DNA of 5,269 nt from Thermodesulfobacteriota bacterium (lineage in GTDB: Bacteria; Desulfobacterota; SM23-61). This document shows, piece after piece, positions 1 to 5,185 of the stretch (position 1 is the stretch's first letter; every line of letters begins with the position of its first letter). Location: the NCBI GenBank assembly GCA_030018715.1, contig JASEHN010000246.1:1-5269 (forward strand), read 5' to 3'. Position numbers and translations under genes: made by a program. The notes under the pieces are model-generated. The model saw only the letters and a program-made list of their open reading frames with translations. It did no database searches and was not told the origin of the DNA.

Positions 1-67
1 GGGCCCAAACAGAGGCGTTGCCGCCATTTTTTCAAAACTCTAAACTGATACAAAAAAGGCAATAGGT

Positions 68-76
68 AATATATCA
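68..76 (-). promoter_or_regulatory. Possible extended -10 promoter near left edge
   Basis: On the minus strand this reads TGATATATT, which fits the extended -10 form TGn-TATAAT with one mismatch. The hexamer 17 bases upstream is a poor -35 (TTCCGT), as is common for extended -10 promoters. It lies just after the likely terminator of the rlpA operon and about 40 bases before a minus-strand ATG at 27-25. That ATG opens nine codons (MAATPLFGP) before the window ends. This would make sense as the start of the next gene, but nine codons cannot establish a gene. Confidence 0.3.
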
Positions 77-104
77 CAAGGAGCCTGCTAACGGAAGGGC
101 TTAC

Positions 105-127
105 AAAAACGCTGCGGTTCTGCAGCG
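105..127 (-). terminator. Likely intrinsic terminator of the ychF-DMT-rlpA operon
   Basis: Read on the minus strand, CGCTGC (127-122) pairs perfectly with GCAGCG (115-110) across a six-base loop, and TTTTTG follows directly (109-104). A GC-rich six-pair stem followed by a T-run is the intrinsic terminator form. It sits about 110 bases past the rlpA stop codon, so it should end transcription of the three-gene operon. The stem is on the short side. Its first arm is shared with a competing hairpin at 120-141, so efficiency cannot be judged by eye. Confidence 0.6.
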
Positions 128-141
128 CCGGAGTGCTGCAG
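120..141. repeat. Inverted repeat overlapping the terminator stem
   Basis: CTGCAGC at 120-126 is the exact reverse complement of GCTGCAG at 135-141. One G-T pair (127/134) and one G-C pair (128/133) extend the stem inward to a four-base loop. On the plus strand TTTT follows directly (142-145), so it could also act as a weak terminator for plus-strand transcription from outside the window. On the minus strand it is transcribed just before the terminator hairpin and shares bases 122-127 with it, so the two structures exclude each other. Confidence 0.45.
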
Positions 142-237
142 TTTTGCAGTAAACCCAGCCCAATCAGAATATTTTTAAAGCATAACGTCTCTATAGCACA
201 CCGCCAAAAGCAGAACCCCGACCCGGCAGCACTTTTA

Positions 238-912
238 TTAGTCTTCCCGCACCACAAATCCCCAAAGATTATCTTTTCGCAAGGTCTCAGAATAACGCCG
301 GGCTTCTGCCTCTGAGCGGAAAGCCCCCAGGCGGACCCGGTAGAATCGTTTTACATTACTCTCCCAGAGGACGACATTAACATGCGGATGCTTTTTCTTT
401 AATTCCTCCTGAAAACGCAGGGCATTTTCTTTGTCCGTAAAAGCTCCAACCTGGATTGCAAAAGTCCCCTTGAAGAGTAAGGATTCATCTCCGGAAAAAC
501 CTATGACTTCGACAGACACTTTTGCGGTCCCTGTTAACAAGATTCCTATGGCCCGGGCTCCGCTTTTGGAAAGGTCGATGATGCGGCCTGGGATAAAAGG
601 TCCCCGGTCGTTGATGCGAAACTCAGCCACCTTTCTGTTTTCCAGGTTTGTCACCCGGACACGGAGGTTGAAGGGTAAGGTTTGGTGGGCTGCGGTCATG
701 GCGTACATGTCGTAGATTTCGCCGTTGGCGGTTCTGCGGCCGTGGTATTCTTCTCCATACCAGGAGGCCAGTCCTTCTTCCCGATAAAGCCGGATCTTTT
801 CCCGATCGAAAGGCTCGTAGGGCAACTCTTTTTTGGAGGGAGCGCAGGCGGTCAGAACGATTATCAGTAAGAAGGCCAATTTCCAGAGAAAAACATTCTT
901 CTGGACCATCAT
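238..912 (-). CDS. rlpA: RlpA family septal-ring lytic transglycosylase-type lipoprotein with SPOR domain
   Basis: Predicted 224-residue outer-membrane lipoprotein. RlpA proteins bind septal peptidoglycan and, in Pseudomonas aeruginosa, cleave glycan strands lacking stem peptides to help daughter cells separate. The N-terminus is a lipoprotein signal: a basic start, a hydrophobic run, then the lipobox LTAC with the lipidated Cys at 23. Ala follows it, which favours outer-membrane sorting. The double-psi beta-barrel domain spans about 46-137, with GLASWYG (47-53), TANGE (61-65) and INDRGPF (100-106). From memory of P. aeruginosa RlpA, Glu65, His76 and Asp102 match the spacing of its Glu120, His131 and Asp157, so activity is probably retained. 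A SPOR domain (about 150-224, beginning FAIQVGAF) should direct it to denuded septal glycan. The ATG at 912 is chosen because it forms an ATGA overlap with the stop of the transporter gene and puts the signal peptide at the very N-terminus; a second ATG follows at 909. An in-frame ATG further upstream would add residues before the signal and lies inside the neighbouring gene. The stop is TAA. Confidence 0.95.
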   Translation of the reverse strand: MMVQKNVFLWKLAFLLIIVLTACAPSKKELPYEPFDREKIRLYREEGLASWYGEEYHGRRTANGEIYDMYAMTAAHQTLPFNLRVRVTNLENRKVAEFRINDRGPFIPGRIIDLSKSGARAIGILLTGTAKVSVEVIGFSGDESLLFKGTFAIQVGAFTDKENALRFQEELKKKHPHVNVVLWESNVKRFYRVRLGAFRSEAEARRYSETLRKDNLWGFVVRED

Positions 913-1811
913 AGTTTCCCCAATTTTCTTTCTTCCCGGGCTGAAAAATAAATGCCCAGAAGGACGAGTGTTCCTCCCCAAAGGAGCTGGTTAGTCAAGG
1001 GCTCTTTTAAAAGGAGAAAAGCCAGAATTGTGGCCCCGATCGGCTCCCCCAGGATCAATACAGCGACCAGGGTGGCTGAAAAAAATTTTAAGGCCCAGTT
1101 CAGGGTAGTATGACCAATTAGCTGCGGGAAGAGTGCCAGAAGAAAAAAGATAAGGTAAGTTTTGGGAGTATAGTTGAATAAAGAATTCCCGCTGATCAGG
1201 GCCAGGAAAATTAAAAGGATGGCAGCCACTCCGTAAACGAGGGTGATGTAGGCCGTAAGTCCCATCTGCTGGCGAACGCGCCTGCCTACCAGAAGATAGC
1301 CGGTGGCCATGATGGCTCCTAACAGGGCCAGGAAATTTCCGTAGAGATTTTCTTTTCCCTGGCCTAAGTCTCCCCAGGCTATAATTATGCCCCCTAAGAC
1401 GGCTATTGATATGGAGAGGAAGAGGGTGGTAGAGATTTTTTCGCGCAAAAGAAAGGTGGAGGCCAGGGCGACAAAGATAGGATTGGTGGTGACAAAGATC
1501 ACCGAACTGGCCACGGATGTATATTTCAGGGAGGTAATCCAGAGGGCAAAATGAAAACAGAGAAACACTCCGGCCAGGGTGGACGCTAATATTTCCTGCC
1601 GCCCCATCTGGCGGAATTCCCCAATAGTCCGGGGGAGGGTAAAAAGAAGTAGTAATAAAGTGGCCAGGCCCAGGCGGTAAGCGGCAATGACCAGAGGGGG
1701 AGCATGGCAAACCTTGATCAGGATGGCGGCGAACGAAATGGCCGCCAGGCCAATGGGAAGGAGAATCATGGCGCGCTTTGATGGTTGGAGAAAGGTTTTT
1801 TTTTCAGACAT
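909..1811 (-). CDS. DMT superfamily (EamA/RhaT-type) 10-helix membrane transporter
   Basis: Predicted 300-residue inner-membrane protein of the drug/metabolite transporter superfamily. The length and about ten hydrophobic segments, beginning near residue 16, fit two tandem EamA repeats (about 16-141 and 155-287). Each repeat has the recognisable end motif: TTNPIFVAL then LLREKIS (about 108-127) in the first, and LILGEPIGA then LLLKEPLT (about 252-273) in the second. A basic C-terminal tail (REERKLGKL) should be cytoplasmic. Members move amino acids, nucleosides, sugars or metabolites, usually outward, and the substrate cannot be read from sequence. The start at 1811 overlaps the 3' end of ychF by eight bases and gives a normal family length. 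No strong Shine-Dalgarno is seen, which suggests translational coupling. An ATG at 1769, just before helix 1, is a possible alternative. The gene ends in TGA, sharing ATGA with the rlpA start. Confidence 0.92.
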   Translation of the reverse strand: MSEKKTFLQPSKRAMILLPIGLAAISFAAILIKVCHAPPLVIAAYRLGLATLLLLLFTLPRTIGEFRQMGRQEILASTLAGVFLCFHFALWITSLKYTSVASSVIFVTTNPIFVALASTFLLREKISTTLFLSISIAVLGGIIIAWGDLGQGKENLYGNFLALLGAIMATGYLLVGRRVRQQMGLTAYITLVYGVAAILLIFLALISGNSLFNYTPKTYLIFFLLALFPQLIGHTTLNWALKFFSATLVAVLILGEPIGATILAFLLLKEPLTNQLLWGGTLVLLGIYFSAREERKLGKL

Positions 1812-2895
1812 GGAAGCGAATGTGCAGGATGTCGCCATCCTGGAGGATGTAATCTTTACCTTCCACCCGGATGAGTCCTTTTTCCCGGGCCACTGACATG
1901 GACCCGGTGTTGACAAATTCATCGCAGGAAATGACCTCAGCGCGGATAAATCCCCGCTCCATGTCCGTATGAATCTTCCCGGCCGCCTGGGGGGCGCGAG
2001 TTCCGGCAGGGACAGTCCAGGCTCTGAGTTCCGGACCTACGGTGGTGTAGAAAGTTATCAGATTTAAGAGTCGGTAACCAACCCGGATAAGCTGATTCAG
2101 AGCCGACTCCGTAAGGCCCATCTCTTTCAAGAATTCAGCTCGTTCCCCCTCGGAAAGCTCGGCCATTTCGGCCTCCAGATCGCCGCAGACGACCACCACC
2201 GGGGCTTTTTCCGGGGCAGCCAATGCTTCTACCTGTGAAACCCACCGGCGCTCCTTCAATTCTTTTTCACTGACGTTAGCAACATAAAGCAGCGGCTTGG
2301 CCGTTAGCAATTCCAGGGAATGAAGAATTTTCTGTCCCTCCTCGGGAAGAAGTAACCCTTTTGCAGGAAGACCCCTGGAGAGGCGCGCCTGAATCTCCTT
2401 GAGGAAGGGTATTTCCGCTGAGGATTTTTTATCCCCGACTTTAGCCTGGTGAGTGGCTTTAGTTATGCGTTTCTCAACTGTTTGCAGGTCGGCCAGGATG
2501 AGTTCCGTCTGGACGATTTCAATATCCCGGCGTGGATCTACCAAGCCGTAAACGTGCACCACATTTTCAGCTTCGAAGCAGCGGACGACATGGGCCACGG
2601 CATCAACATTGCGAATATTGCCCAGGAACTGGTTACCCAGCCCTTCTCCCCGGCTGGCCCCTTTGACCAGCCCGGCAATATCCCAGAATTCCAAAGTCGT
2701 GGGTGTTACTTTCTCAGGGCGGAGAATTTTGGCCAGCTTTTGCAAACGATCATCGGGAACCGGGACAATACCCTGATTGGAATTGATGGTGCAAAACGGA
2801 TAATTGGCCACTTCTGCCCTGGCAGAGCCGAGAGCGTTGAAGATGGTGGACTTTCCGGCATTTGGCAGCCCGATGATCCCGCAGGTAAAACCCAA
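1804..2895 (-). CDS. ychF: Redox-regulated ATPase YchF (Obg/OLA1 family)
   Basis: Cytosolic P-loop ATPase of the TRAFAC class. Bacterial YchF and eukaryotic OLA1 associate with ribosomes and are linked to stress responses and translation, and they prefer ATP over GTP. The Walker A/G1 motif is GLPNAGKST (9-17), with Ala where most members have Val. G3 is DIAG (72-75). The G4 position holds NVSE (207-210) in place of NKxD, the change associated with ATP specificity. His114 matches the family catalytic His. The coiled-coil insert spans about 128-195 and the C-terminal TGS domain about 277-363 (APQAAGKIHTD, EGKDY, LQDGD). I start at TTG 2895, which gives exactly 363 residues with the canonical MGF-CGI-GLPN opening. 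A Shine-Dalgarno lies six bases upstream. ATGs at 2967 and 2940 are in frame, but the second lies inside a perfect -10 box and neither has a good ribosome site. It is the first gene of the operon; the stop TGA overlaps the transporter start by eight bases. Confidence 0.97.
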   Translation of the reverse strand: MGFTCGIIGLPNAGKSTIFNALGSARAEVANYPFCTINSNQGIVPVPDDRLQKLAKILRPEKVTPTTLEFWDIAGLVKGASRGEGLGNQFLGNIRNVDAVAHVVRCFEAENVVHVYGLVDPRRDIEIVQTELILADLQTVEKRITKATHQAKVGDKKSSAEIPFLKEIQARLSRGLPAKGLLLPEEGQKILHSLELLTAKPLLYVANVSEKELKERRWVSQVEALAAPEKAPVVVVCGDLEAEMAELSEGERAEFLKEMGLTESALNQLIRVGYRLLNLITFYTTVGPELRAWTVPAGTRAPQAAGKIHTDMERGFIRAEVISCDEFVNTGSMSVAREKGLIRVEGKDYILQDGDILHIRFHV

Positions 2896-2907
2896 ATCCA
2901 GCCTCTT
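2893..2907 (-). promoter_or_regulatory. Ribosome binding site and TTG start of ychF
   Basis: On the minus strand AAGAGG (2907-2902) is followed by six bases and then TTG (2895-2893). This good Shine-Dalgarno spacing supports the non-ATG start of ychF, and the reading frame from it gives the canonical family N-terminus. Confidence 0.7.
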
Positions 2908-2938
2908 TACCTGATCTATTTTCACTCCTTTGGCGGGC

Positions 2939-2967
2939 ATTATACCGGAAAACGTAAGGAGGGGCAA
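2939..2967 (-). promoter_or_regulatory. Sigma-70-type promoter for the ychF operon
   Basis: On the minus strand there is TTGCCC (2967-2962), a 17-base spacer, and a perfect TATAAT (2944-2939). The -35 matches TTGACA at four of six positions. Transcription would begin near 2932-2930, leaving a leader of about 36 bases before the TTG start at 2895. The ATG at 2940 overlaps the -10 box and so would not be on the mRNA from this promoter. Confidence 0.65.
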
Positions 2968-2971
2968 GAAA

Positions 2972-2984
2972 TCCTAAATTAGGA
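2972..2984. repeat. Small palindrome just upstream of the ychF -35 box
   Basis: TCCTAA-A-TTAGGA is a perfect inverted repeat of six bases around one central base. It ends four bases upstream of the ychF -35 hexamer, a usual place for an activator or an overlapping operator. It could equally be chance in AT-rich sequence, and no regulator family is implied. Confidence 0.25.
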
Positions 2985-3173
2985 AGCAAGGATCGAAAAG
3001 CTCATTTTAAACCTAAGAAAGAGCCAAGAGCAGACTTGACCCCTCCATATGGATCCTATGAGTTACGAGAACCTTTGACATCTTACGAGGATGATTTTGG
3101 CCCTAAAAACATGGATTTAAGACTAAAAAATGCCTTCTATTGGGACATATTTTTTTGAAAAACAATAACTTGG

Positions 3174-3188
3174 CCGGGTCCGACCCGG
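3174..3188. repeat. Perfect GC-rich inverted repeat
   Basis: CCGGGTC (3174-3180) and GACCCGG (3182-3188) are exact reverse complements around one base. In RNA this would fold as a six-pair stem with a three-base loop. No T-run follows on either strand within a few bases, so it is not a standard terminator. A regulator site or a remnant of a short repetitive element is possible. Confidence 0.4.
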
Positions 3189-3448
3189 AAGGACAATCAT
3201 GGCAAGGGTAAGATACACTAAAATCTAATTAATGGTCAATATCTACGTTCCCTGATGTCTTCGAGTTCACTCCGGGGTTAATTCTGTACTTTCCTTTTTT
3301 AAAAACCTCTCCTTGAGTTTATGCTGCTTTTTTCAACCGTTTTTCTATTTACCGAAATCGCTTAAAAGCTCGGGAGATCTCATTTGCAAGGATTTGAAAC
3401 TTTTTTTCTTTCCGCCCGTAATCGGCGTGACTTGAGGACCGTCTCCCT

Positions 3449-3510
3449 GGGTAGGTAGGTGGGGTAGGGGGGTGTGTCGGAATACCAGGGGTAGGTTTTG
3501 GCGGGCGGGG
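3449..3510 (+). other. G-rich tract with quadruplex potential
   Basis: The plus strand has G-runs of 3 (3449-3451), 2, 2, 4 (3461-3464), 6 (3467-3472), 4 (3488-3491), 3 (3503-3505) and 4 (3507-3510), with loops mostly of one to about fifteen bases. Four or more runs of at least three G occur within about 62 bases, enough for a G-quadruplex. The tract stands out sharply from the AT-rich sequence on either side. No function can be assigned. Confidence 0.45.
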
Positions 3511-3650
3511 TTATCAATAATACCCGTTAAAATGCGATCGGTCAGGATTTGCCCTTACGGACATTTTAATCCATATCTTGCATAACTGCTTCACAAGTCT
3601 TCATCCGAATTAAACCCAGGAAGCCACCGGTTACTGGTAAAAATGGGCAT

Positions 3651-3683
3651 AAAAAAGGCAGGAACATTTCTCATCCTGCCTTT
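3651..3683 (-). terminator. Intrinsic terminator of the PIN module
   Basis: On the minus strand AAAGGCAGGA (3683-3674) pairs perfectly over ten bases with TCCTGCCTTT (3663-3654) across a ten-base loop. The distal arm runs into TTTTTT (3656-3651). It lies about 70 bases past the stop of the PIN gene and points the right way, so it should insulate the module from the ychF operon beyond. Confidence 0.85.
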
Positions 3684-3752
3684 GCTCTTTGAGAATTGAA
3701 AAGAATTGAATAATGATTTACTCCTTTTGCACCAAGACGCTCTTAACGGCGT

Positions 3753-4172
3753 TTAGGTCTCCTCCCTCAGCAATAATGTGAAGCCTGCCTGCCAAAAGTG
3801 TTTATCGTAAGATAAAGCTTCGCTGATTCCTTCTTCCTGCATAACTAAAATTGATGCACAGTCTGTAAGACTCCAATCTTTGTCCTGACGGTCTTTGTAT
3901 AACTTCAGTGCTTCCTGAAATTGTATGCTTGTTTGCGGCACTATGGTCACATTTGCGTTACTACGCAATTGTTCAACAAGTTTAACTGCTGCTTGCCGTA
4001 AAACATGACCTTTACTGGCCAAGCCGGCCAATACTTCAACTAATACCATCTCGCTTGTAATAATCCTAACTCCGCGAAGTCTAGGAGAGATAGAGCATGC
4101 TTTGCCATGCAATTGGTCAAGGGGGTTTAAAAGTGCAATCCAATAGTCGGCATCTGCAAATGCGTTCTTCAT
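3753..4172 (-). CDS. PIN-domain protein, VapC-like ribonuclease toxin candidate
   Basis: Predicted 139-residue cytosolic PIN-domain protein. PIN toxins are metal-dependent endoribonucleases that cut tRNA, rRNA or mRNA until bound by an antitoxin. The opening FADADYWIALLNPLDQLH (5-22) is highly typical of one PIN subgroup and supplies the first acidic residue (Asp7, with another at Asp9). A conserved Glu lies in SEMVLVEVL (Glu46, or Glu41). DWSLTDCAS gives Asp104 near the usual third position, and LSYDKHF gives Asp123 near the fourth. The acidic set looks complete, so the enzyme is probably active. The length is normal. The ATG at 4172 is chosen because it forms an ATGA overlap with the upstream stop and starts just before the first beta strand; an earlier in-frame ATG at 4244 lies wholly within the neighbouring gene. 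The target RNA is unknown. The stop is TAA, followed by a strong terminator. Confidence 0.88.
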   Translation of the reverse strand: MKNAFADADYWIALLNPLDQLHGKACSISPRLRGVRIITSEMVLVEVLAGLASKGHVLRQAAVKLVEQLRSNANVTIVPQTSIQFQEALKLYKDRQDKDWSLTDCASILVMQEEGISEALSYDKHFWQAGFTLLLREET

Positions 4173-5092
4173 TCTGTTTGTTTGGGGGCCCCATAAAGAA
4201 AGTGGTCGAGATTTTTCGATAGATCCCTTGGTAACTTTTCCCATTCTTCTTCAGGGATCGAAGCGCTAATCTCTTCCGCAATTTCCCAAATAGATTTTGC
4301 AGTTTCGTCGTATGGAACCACACCGACTGCCTGGATTGAAATATCTGTTACGGAAACGATCCGCTTCAACTTTCCATCTGGAAGAAACTCACCACGCCCT
4401 TTAATATGAAGCCGGCGACTCGCATGTTCTCTTAACCCTTCTATAATTGTAGTTTCTTGTTCTGGGGAAAATTTGCCAATAACTTTAGTTTCGTCAAATA
4501 AGCGCAATGCAAAGTTGCTTCCATCCAAGTCCGCTGCTCGAATCTCGCCAATAAGCTTAACAACATCCTCATATCCGGCCTGAACCAATTCGACCAGACG
4601 GGTGCGCTCCTTTGAGGAATAGCAAGCTGTCACATCTTTTTTAGCAGGTTTCAGTTCGATTCTCTCACCAGTTCGCAATGTCCTGCCATATTCCGAGAAT
4701 AACGGAATGATTTTCTTTGGAAAGGTTTGCGGGAGTGGTTTGTCCTTAGAAACCGACTCAATCGAGTCAGAGACTAACACTACCGCCTCATCAAGTTCGT
4801 CTGGTAATGGCTCGAAGGGCAGTAATCCTTCCTGTAACTCTATTTCCCGCATCAGAGGAACGGCTGCACTTCCAGGGATAATTTTATAGAATTTTAAGGA
4901 CAGCGAATCTTCAAAGTTTTTTGGTAGCCGTTGGCGATCAGGATTGTTACAACGCCAAAGTTCTTTGGCAGTCTCCACCAGTATCGTCTTGTAAGTGATT
5001 AGCTCGGGTAACACATCGACGTCAATGCCGTGATCATCAAATCGGCCACCCCGGAATGTATGCGTGACAAGCTCGTATTGTTTTTTGGGCAT
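4169..5092 (-). CDS. Uncharacterised 307-residue protein, presumed antitoxin partner of the PIN protein
   Basis: I do not recognise a named family. The protein has no signal peptide or membrane segment and is rich in charged residues, so it should be cytosolic. Three parts are visible: an N-terminal region (about 1-85) containing FDDHGIDVDVLPEL and the segment LPKNFEDSLSLKFY; an acidic, Pro-containing linker (about 86-150); and a region (about 160-255) that alternates likely helices and strands (GEIRAADLDGSNFALRLF, then KFSPEQE and GRGEFLPDG), possibly a small beta-barrel. The tail (about 267-303) has a helix, WEKLPRDLSKN and LDHFLYG, which from memory resembles the ends of short antitoxins preceding this PIN type. 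The four-base ATGA overlap and gene order (first gene, PIN second) fit an antitoxin-toxin operon. The start has GGAG (5103-5100) seven bases upstream. The role is inferred from context only; an alternative is a regulatory or nucleic-acid-binding protein that uses the PIN nuclease as effector. Confidence 0.75.
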   Translation of the reverse strand: MPKKQYELVTHTFRGGRFDDHGIDVDVLPELITYKTILVETAKELWRCNNPDRQRLPKNFEDSLSLKFYKIIPGSAAVPLMREIELQEGLLPFEPLPDELDEAVVLVSDSIESVSKDKPLPQTFPKKIIPLFSEYGRTLRTGERIELKPAKKDVTACYSSKERTRLVELVQAGYEDVVKLIGEIRAADLDGSNFALRLFDETKVIGKFSPEQETTIIEGLREHASRRLHIKGRGEFLPDGKLKRIVSVTDISIQAVGVVPYDETAKSIWEIAEEISASIPEEEWEKLPRDLSKNLDHFLYGAPKQTE

Positions 5093-5099
5093 AATTAAA

Positions 5100-5138
5100 C
5101 TCCATTTAAGTATTGTCAGAAATCGGGCATCGAAGCAA
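5100..5138 (-). promoter_or_regulatory. Candidate promoter and ribosome site of the PIN module
   Basis: GGAG at 5103-5100 is a good Shine-Dalgarno, seven bases before the ATG at 5092. Upstream on the minus strand, TTGCTT (5138-5133), an 18-base spacer and AATACT (5114-5109) form a weak sigma-70-like promoter (three and four of six matches). The ribosome site is convincing; the promoter is only the best of several AT-rich possibilities. Confidence 0.35.
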
Positions 5139-5156
5139 GATGTGGAATTTGTTGCT

Positions 5157-5185
5157 CACGCGTGTTTAATTTAAAAAATTTTTTA
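5157..5185. repeat. Two palindromes upstream of the PIN module
   Basis: CACGCGTG (5157-5164) is a perfect eight-base palindrome and TAAAAAATTTTTTA (5172-5185) a perfect fourteen-base one, seven bases apart. They lie 65-93 bases upstream of the 307-residue protein's start, where a self-regulating toxin-antitoxin operon could carry operators. The second may instead be an A-tract that bends DNA or acts as an upstream promoter element. The rest of the region to the window end (5186-5269) shows no gene. Confidence 0.35.

Larger units (their letters stand above)
2985..3650. other. Spacer of about 0.67 kb without a convincing gene
   Basis: All six frames here hold only short open stretches without good start sites, and I see no tRNA or rRNA signature, CRISPR array or insertion-sequence ends. 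What can be described is an inverted repeat at 3174-3188, a G-rich tract at 3449-3510, and a minus frame from 3510 to 3103 that meets only three stop codons before its final one, possibly a decayed gene. It separates the ychF operon promoter from the terminator of the right-hand module. Confidence 0.6.

Noticed and set aside
14..32. GGCG/CGCC hairpin followed by T6 on the plus strand
   Set aside because: The stem has only four pairs, too short for a supported terminator.
913..981. Longer rlpA starting at ATG 981
   Set aside because: It would bury the lipoprotein signal 23 residues inside and lie wholly within the transporter gene.
991..1710. Minus-strand open frame of 239 codons in another frame of the transporter gene
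   Set aside because: The frame of the EamA transporter has clear family motifs and helices; this one is low in structure and is a shifted shadow.
2896..2967. Longer ychF starting at ATG 2967 or 2940
   Set aside because: The added residues are not part of the family, lack a good ribosome site, and overlap the promoter.
2449..2982. Plus-strand open frame of 177 codons
   Set aside because: It lies antisense to ychF, has no recognisable motif, and follows the codon periodicity of the real gene.
3199..3228. Nine-codon plus-strand frame MARVRYTKI after the inverted repeat at 3174-3188
   Set aside because: Too short to support; the resemblance to a transposase N-terminus is only an impression.
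3514..3650. Chain of short minus-strand frames (19, 12 and 16 codons, at 3650-3591, 3604-3566 and 3564-3514)
   Set aside because: None has a proper ribosome site or a recognisable product; their closeness may be chance or leftovers of a decayed gene.
3692..3710. Tandem AGAATTGAA repeat with ten-base spacing
   Set aside because: Only two copies in low-complexity AT-rich sequence between the PIN stop and its terminator.
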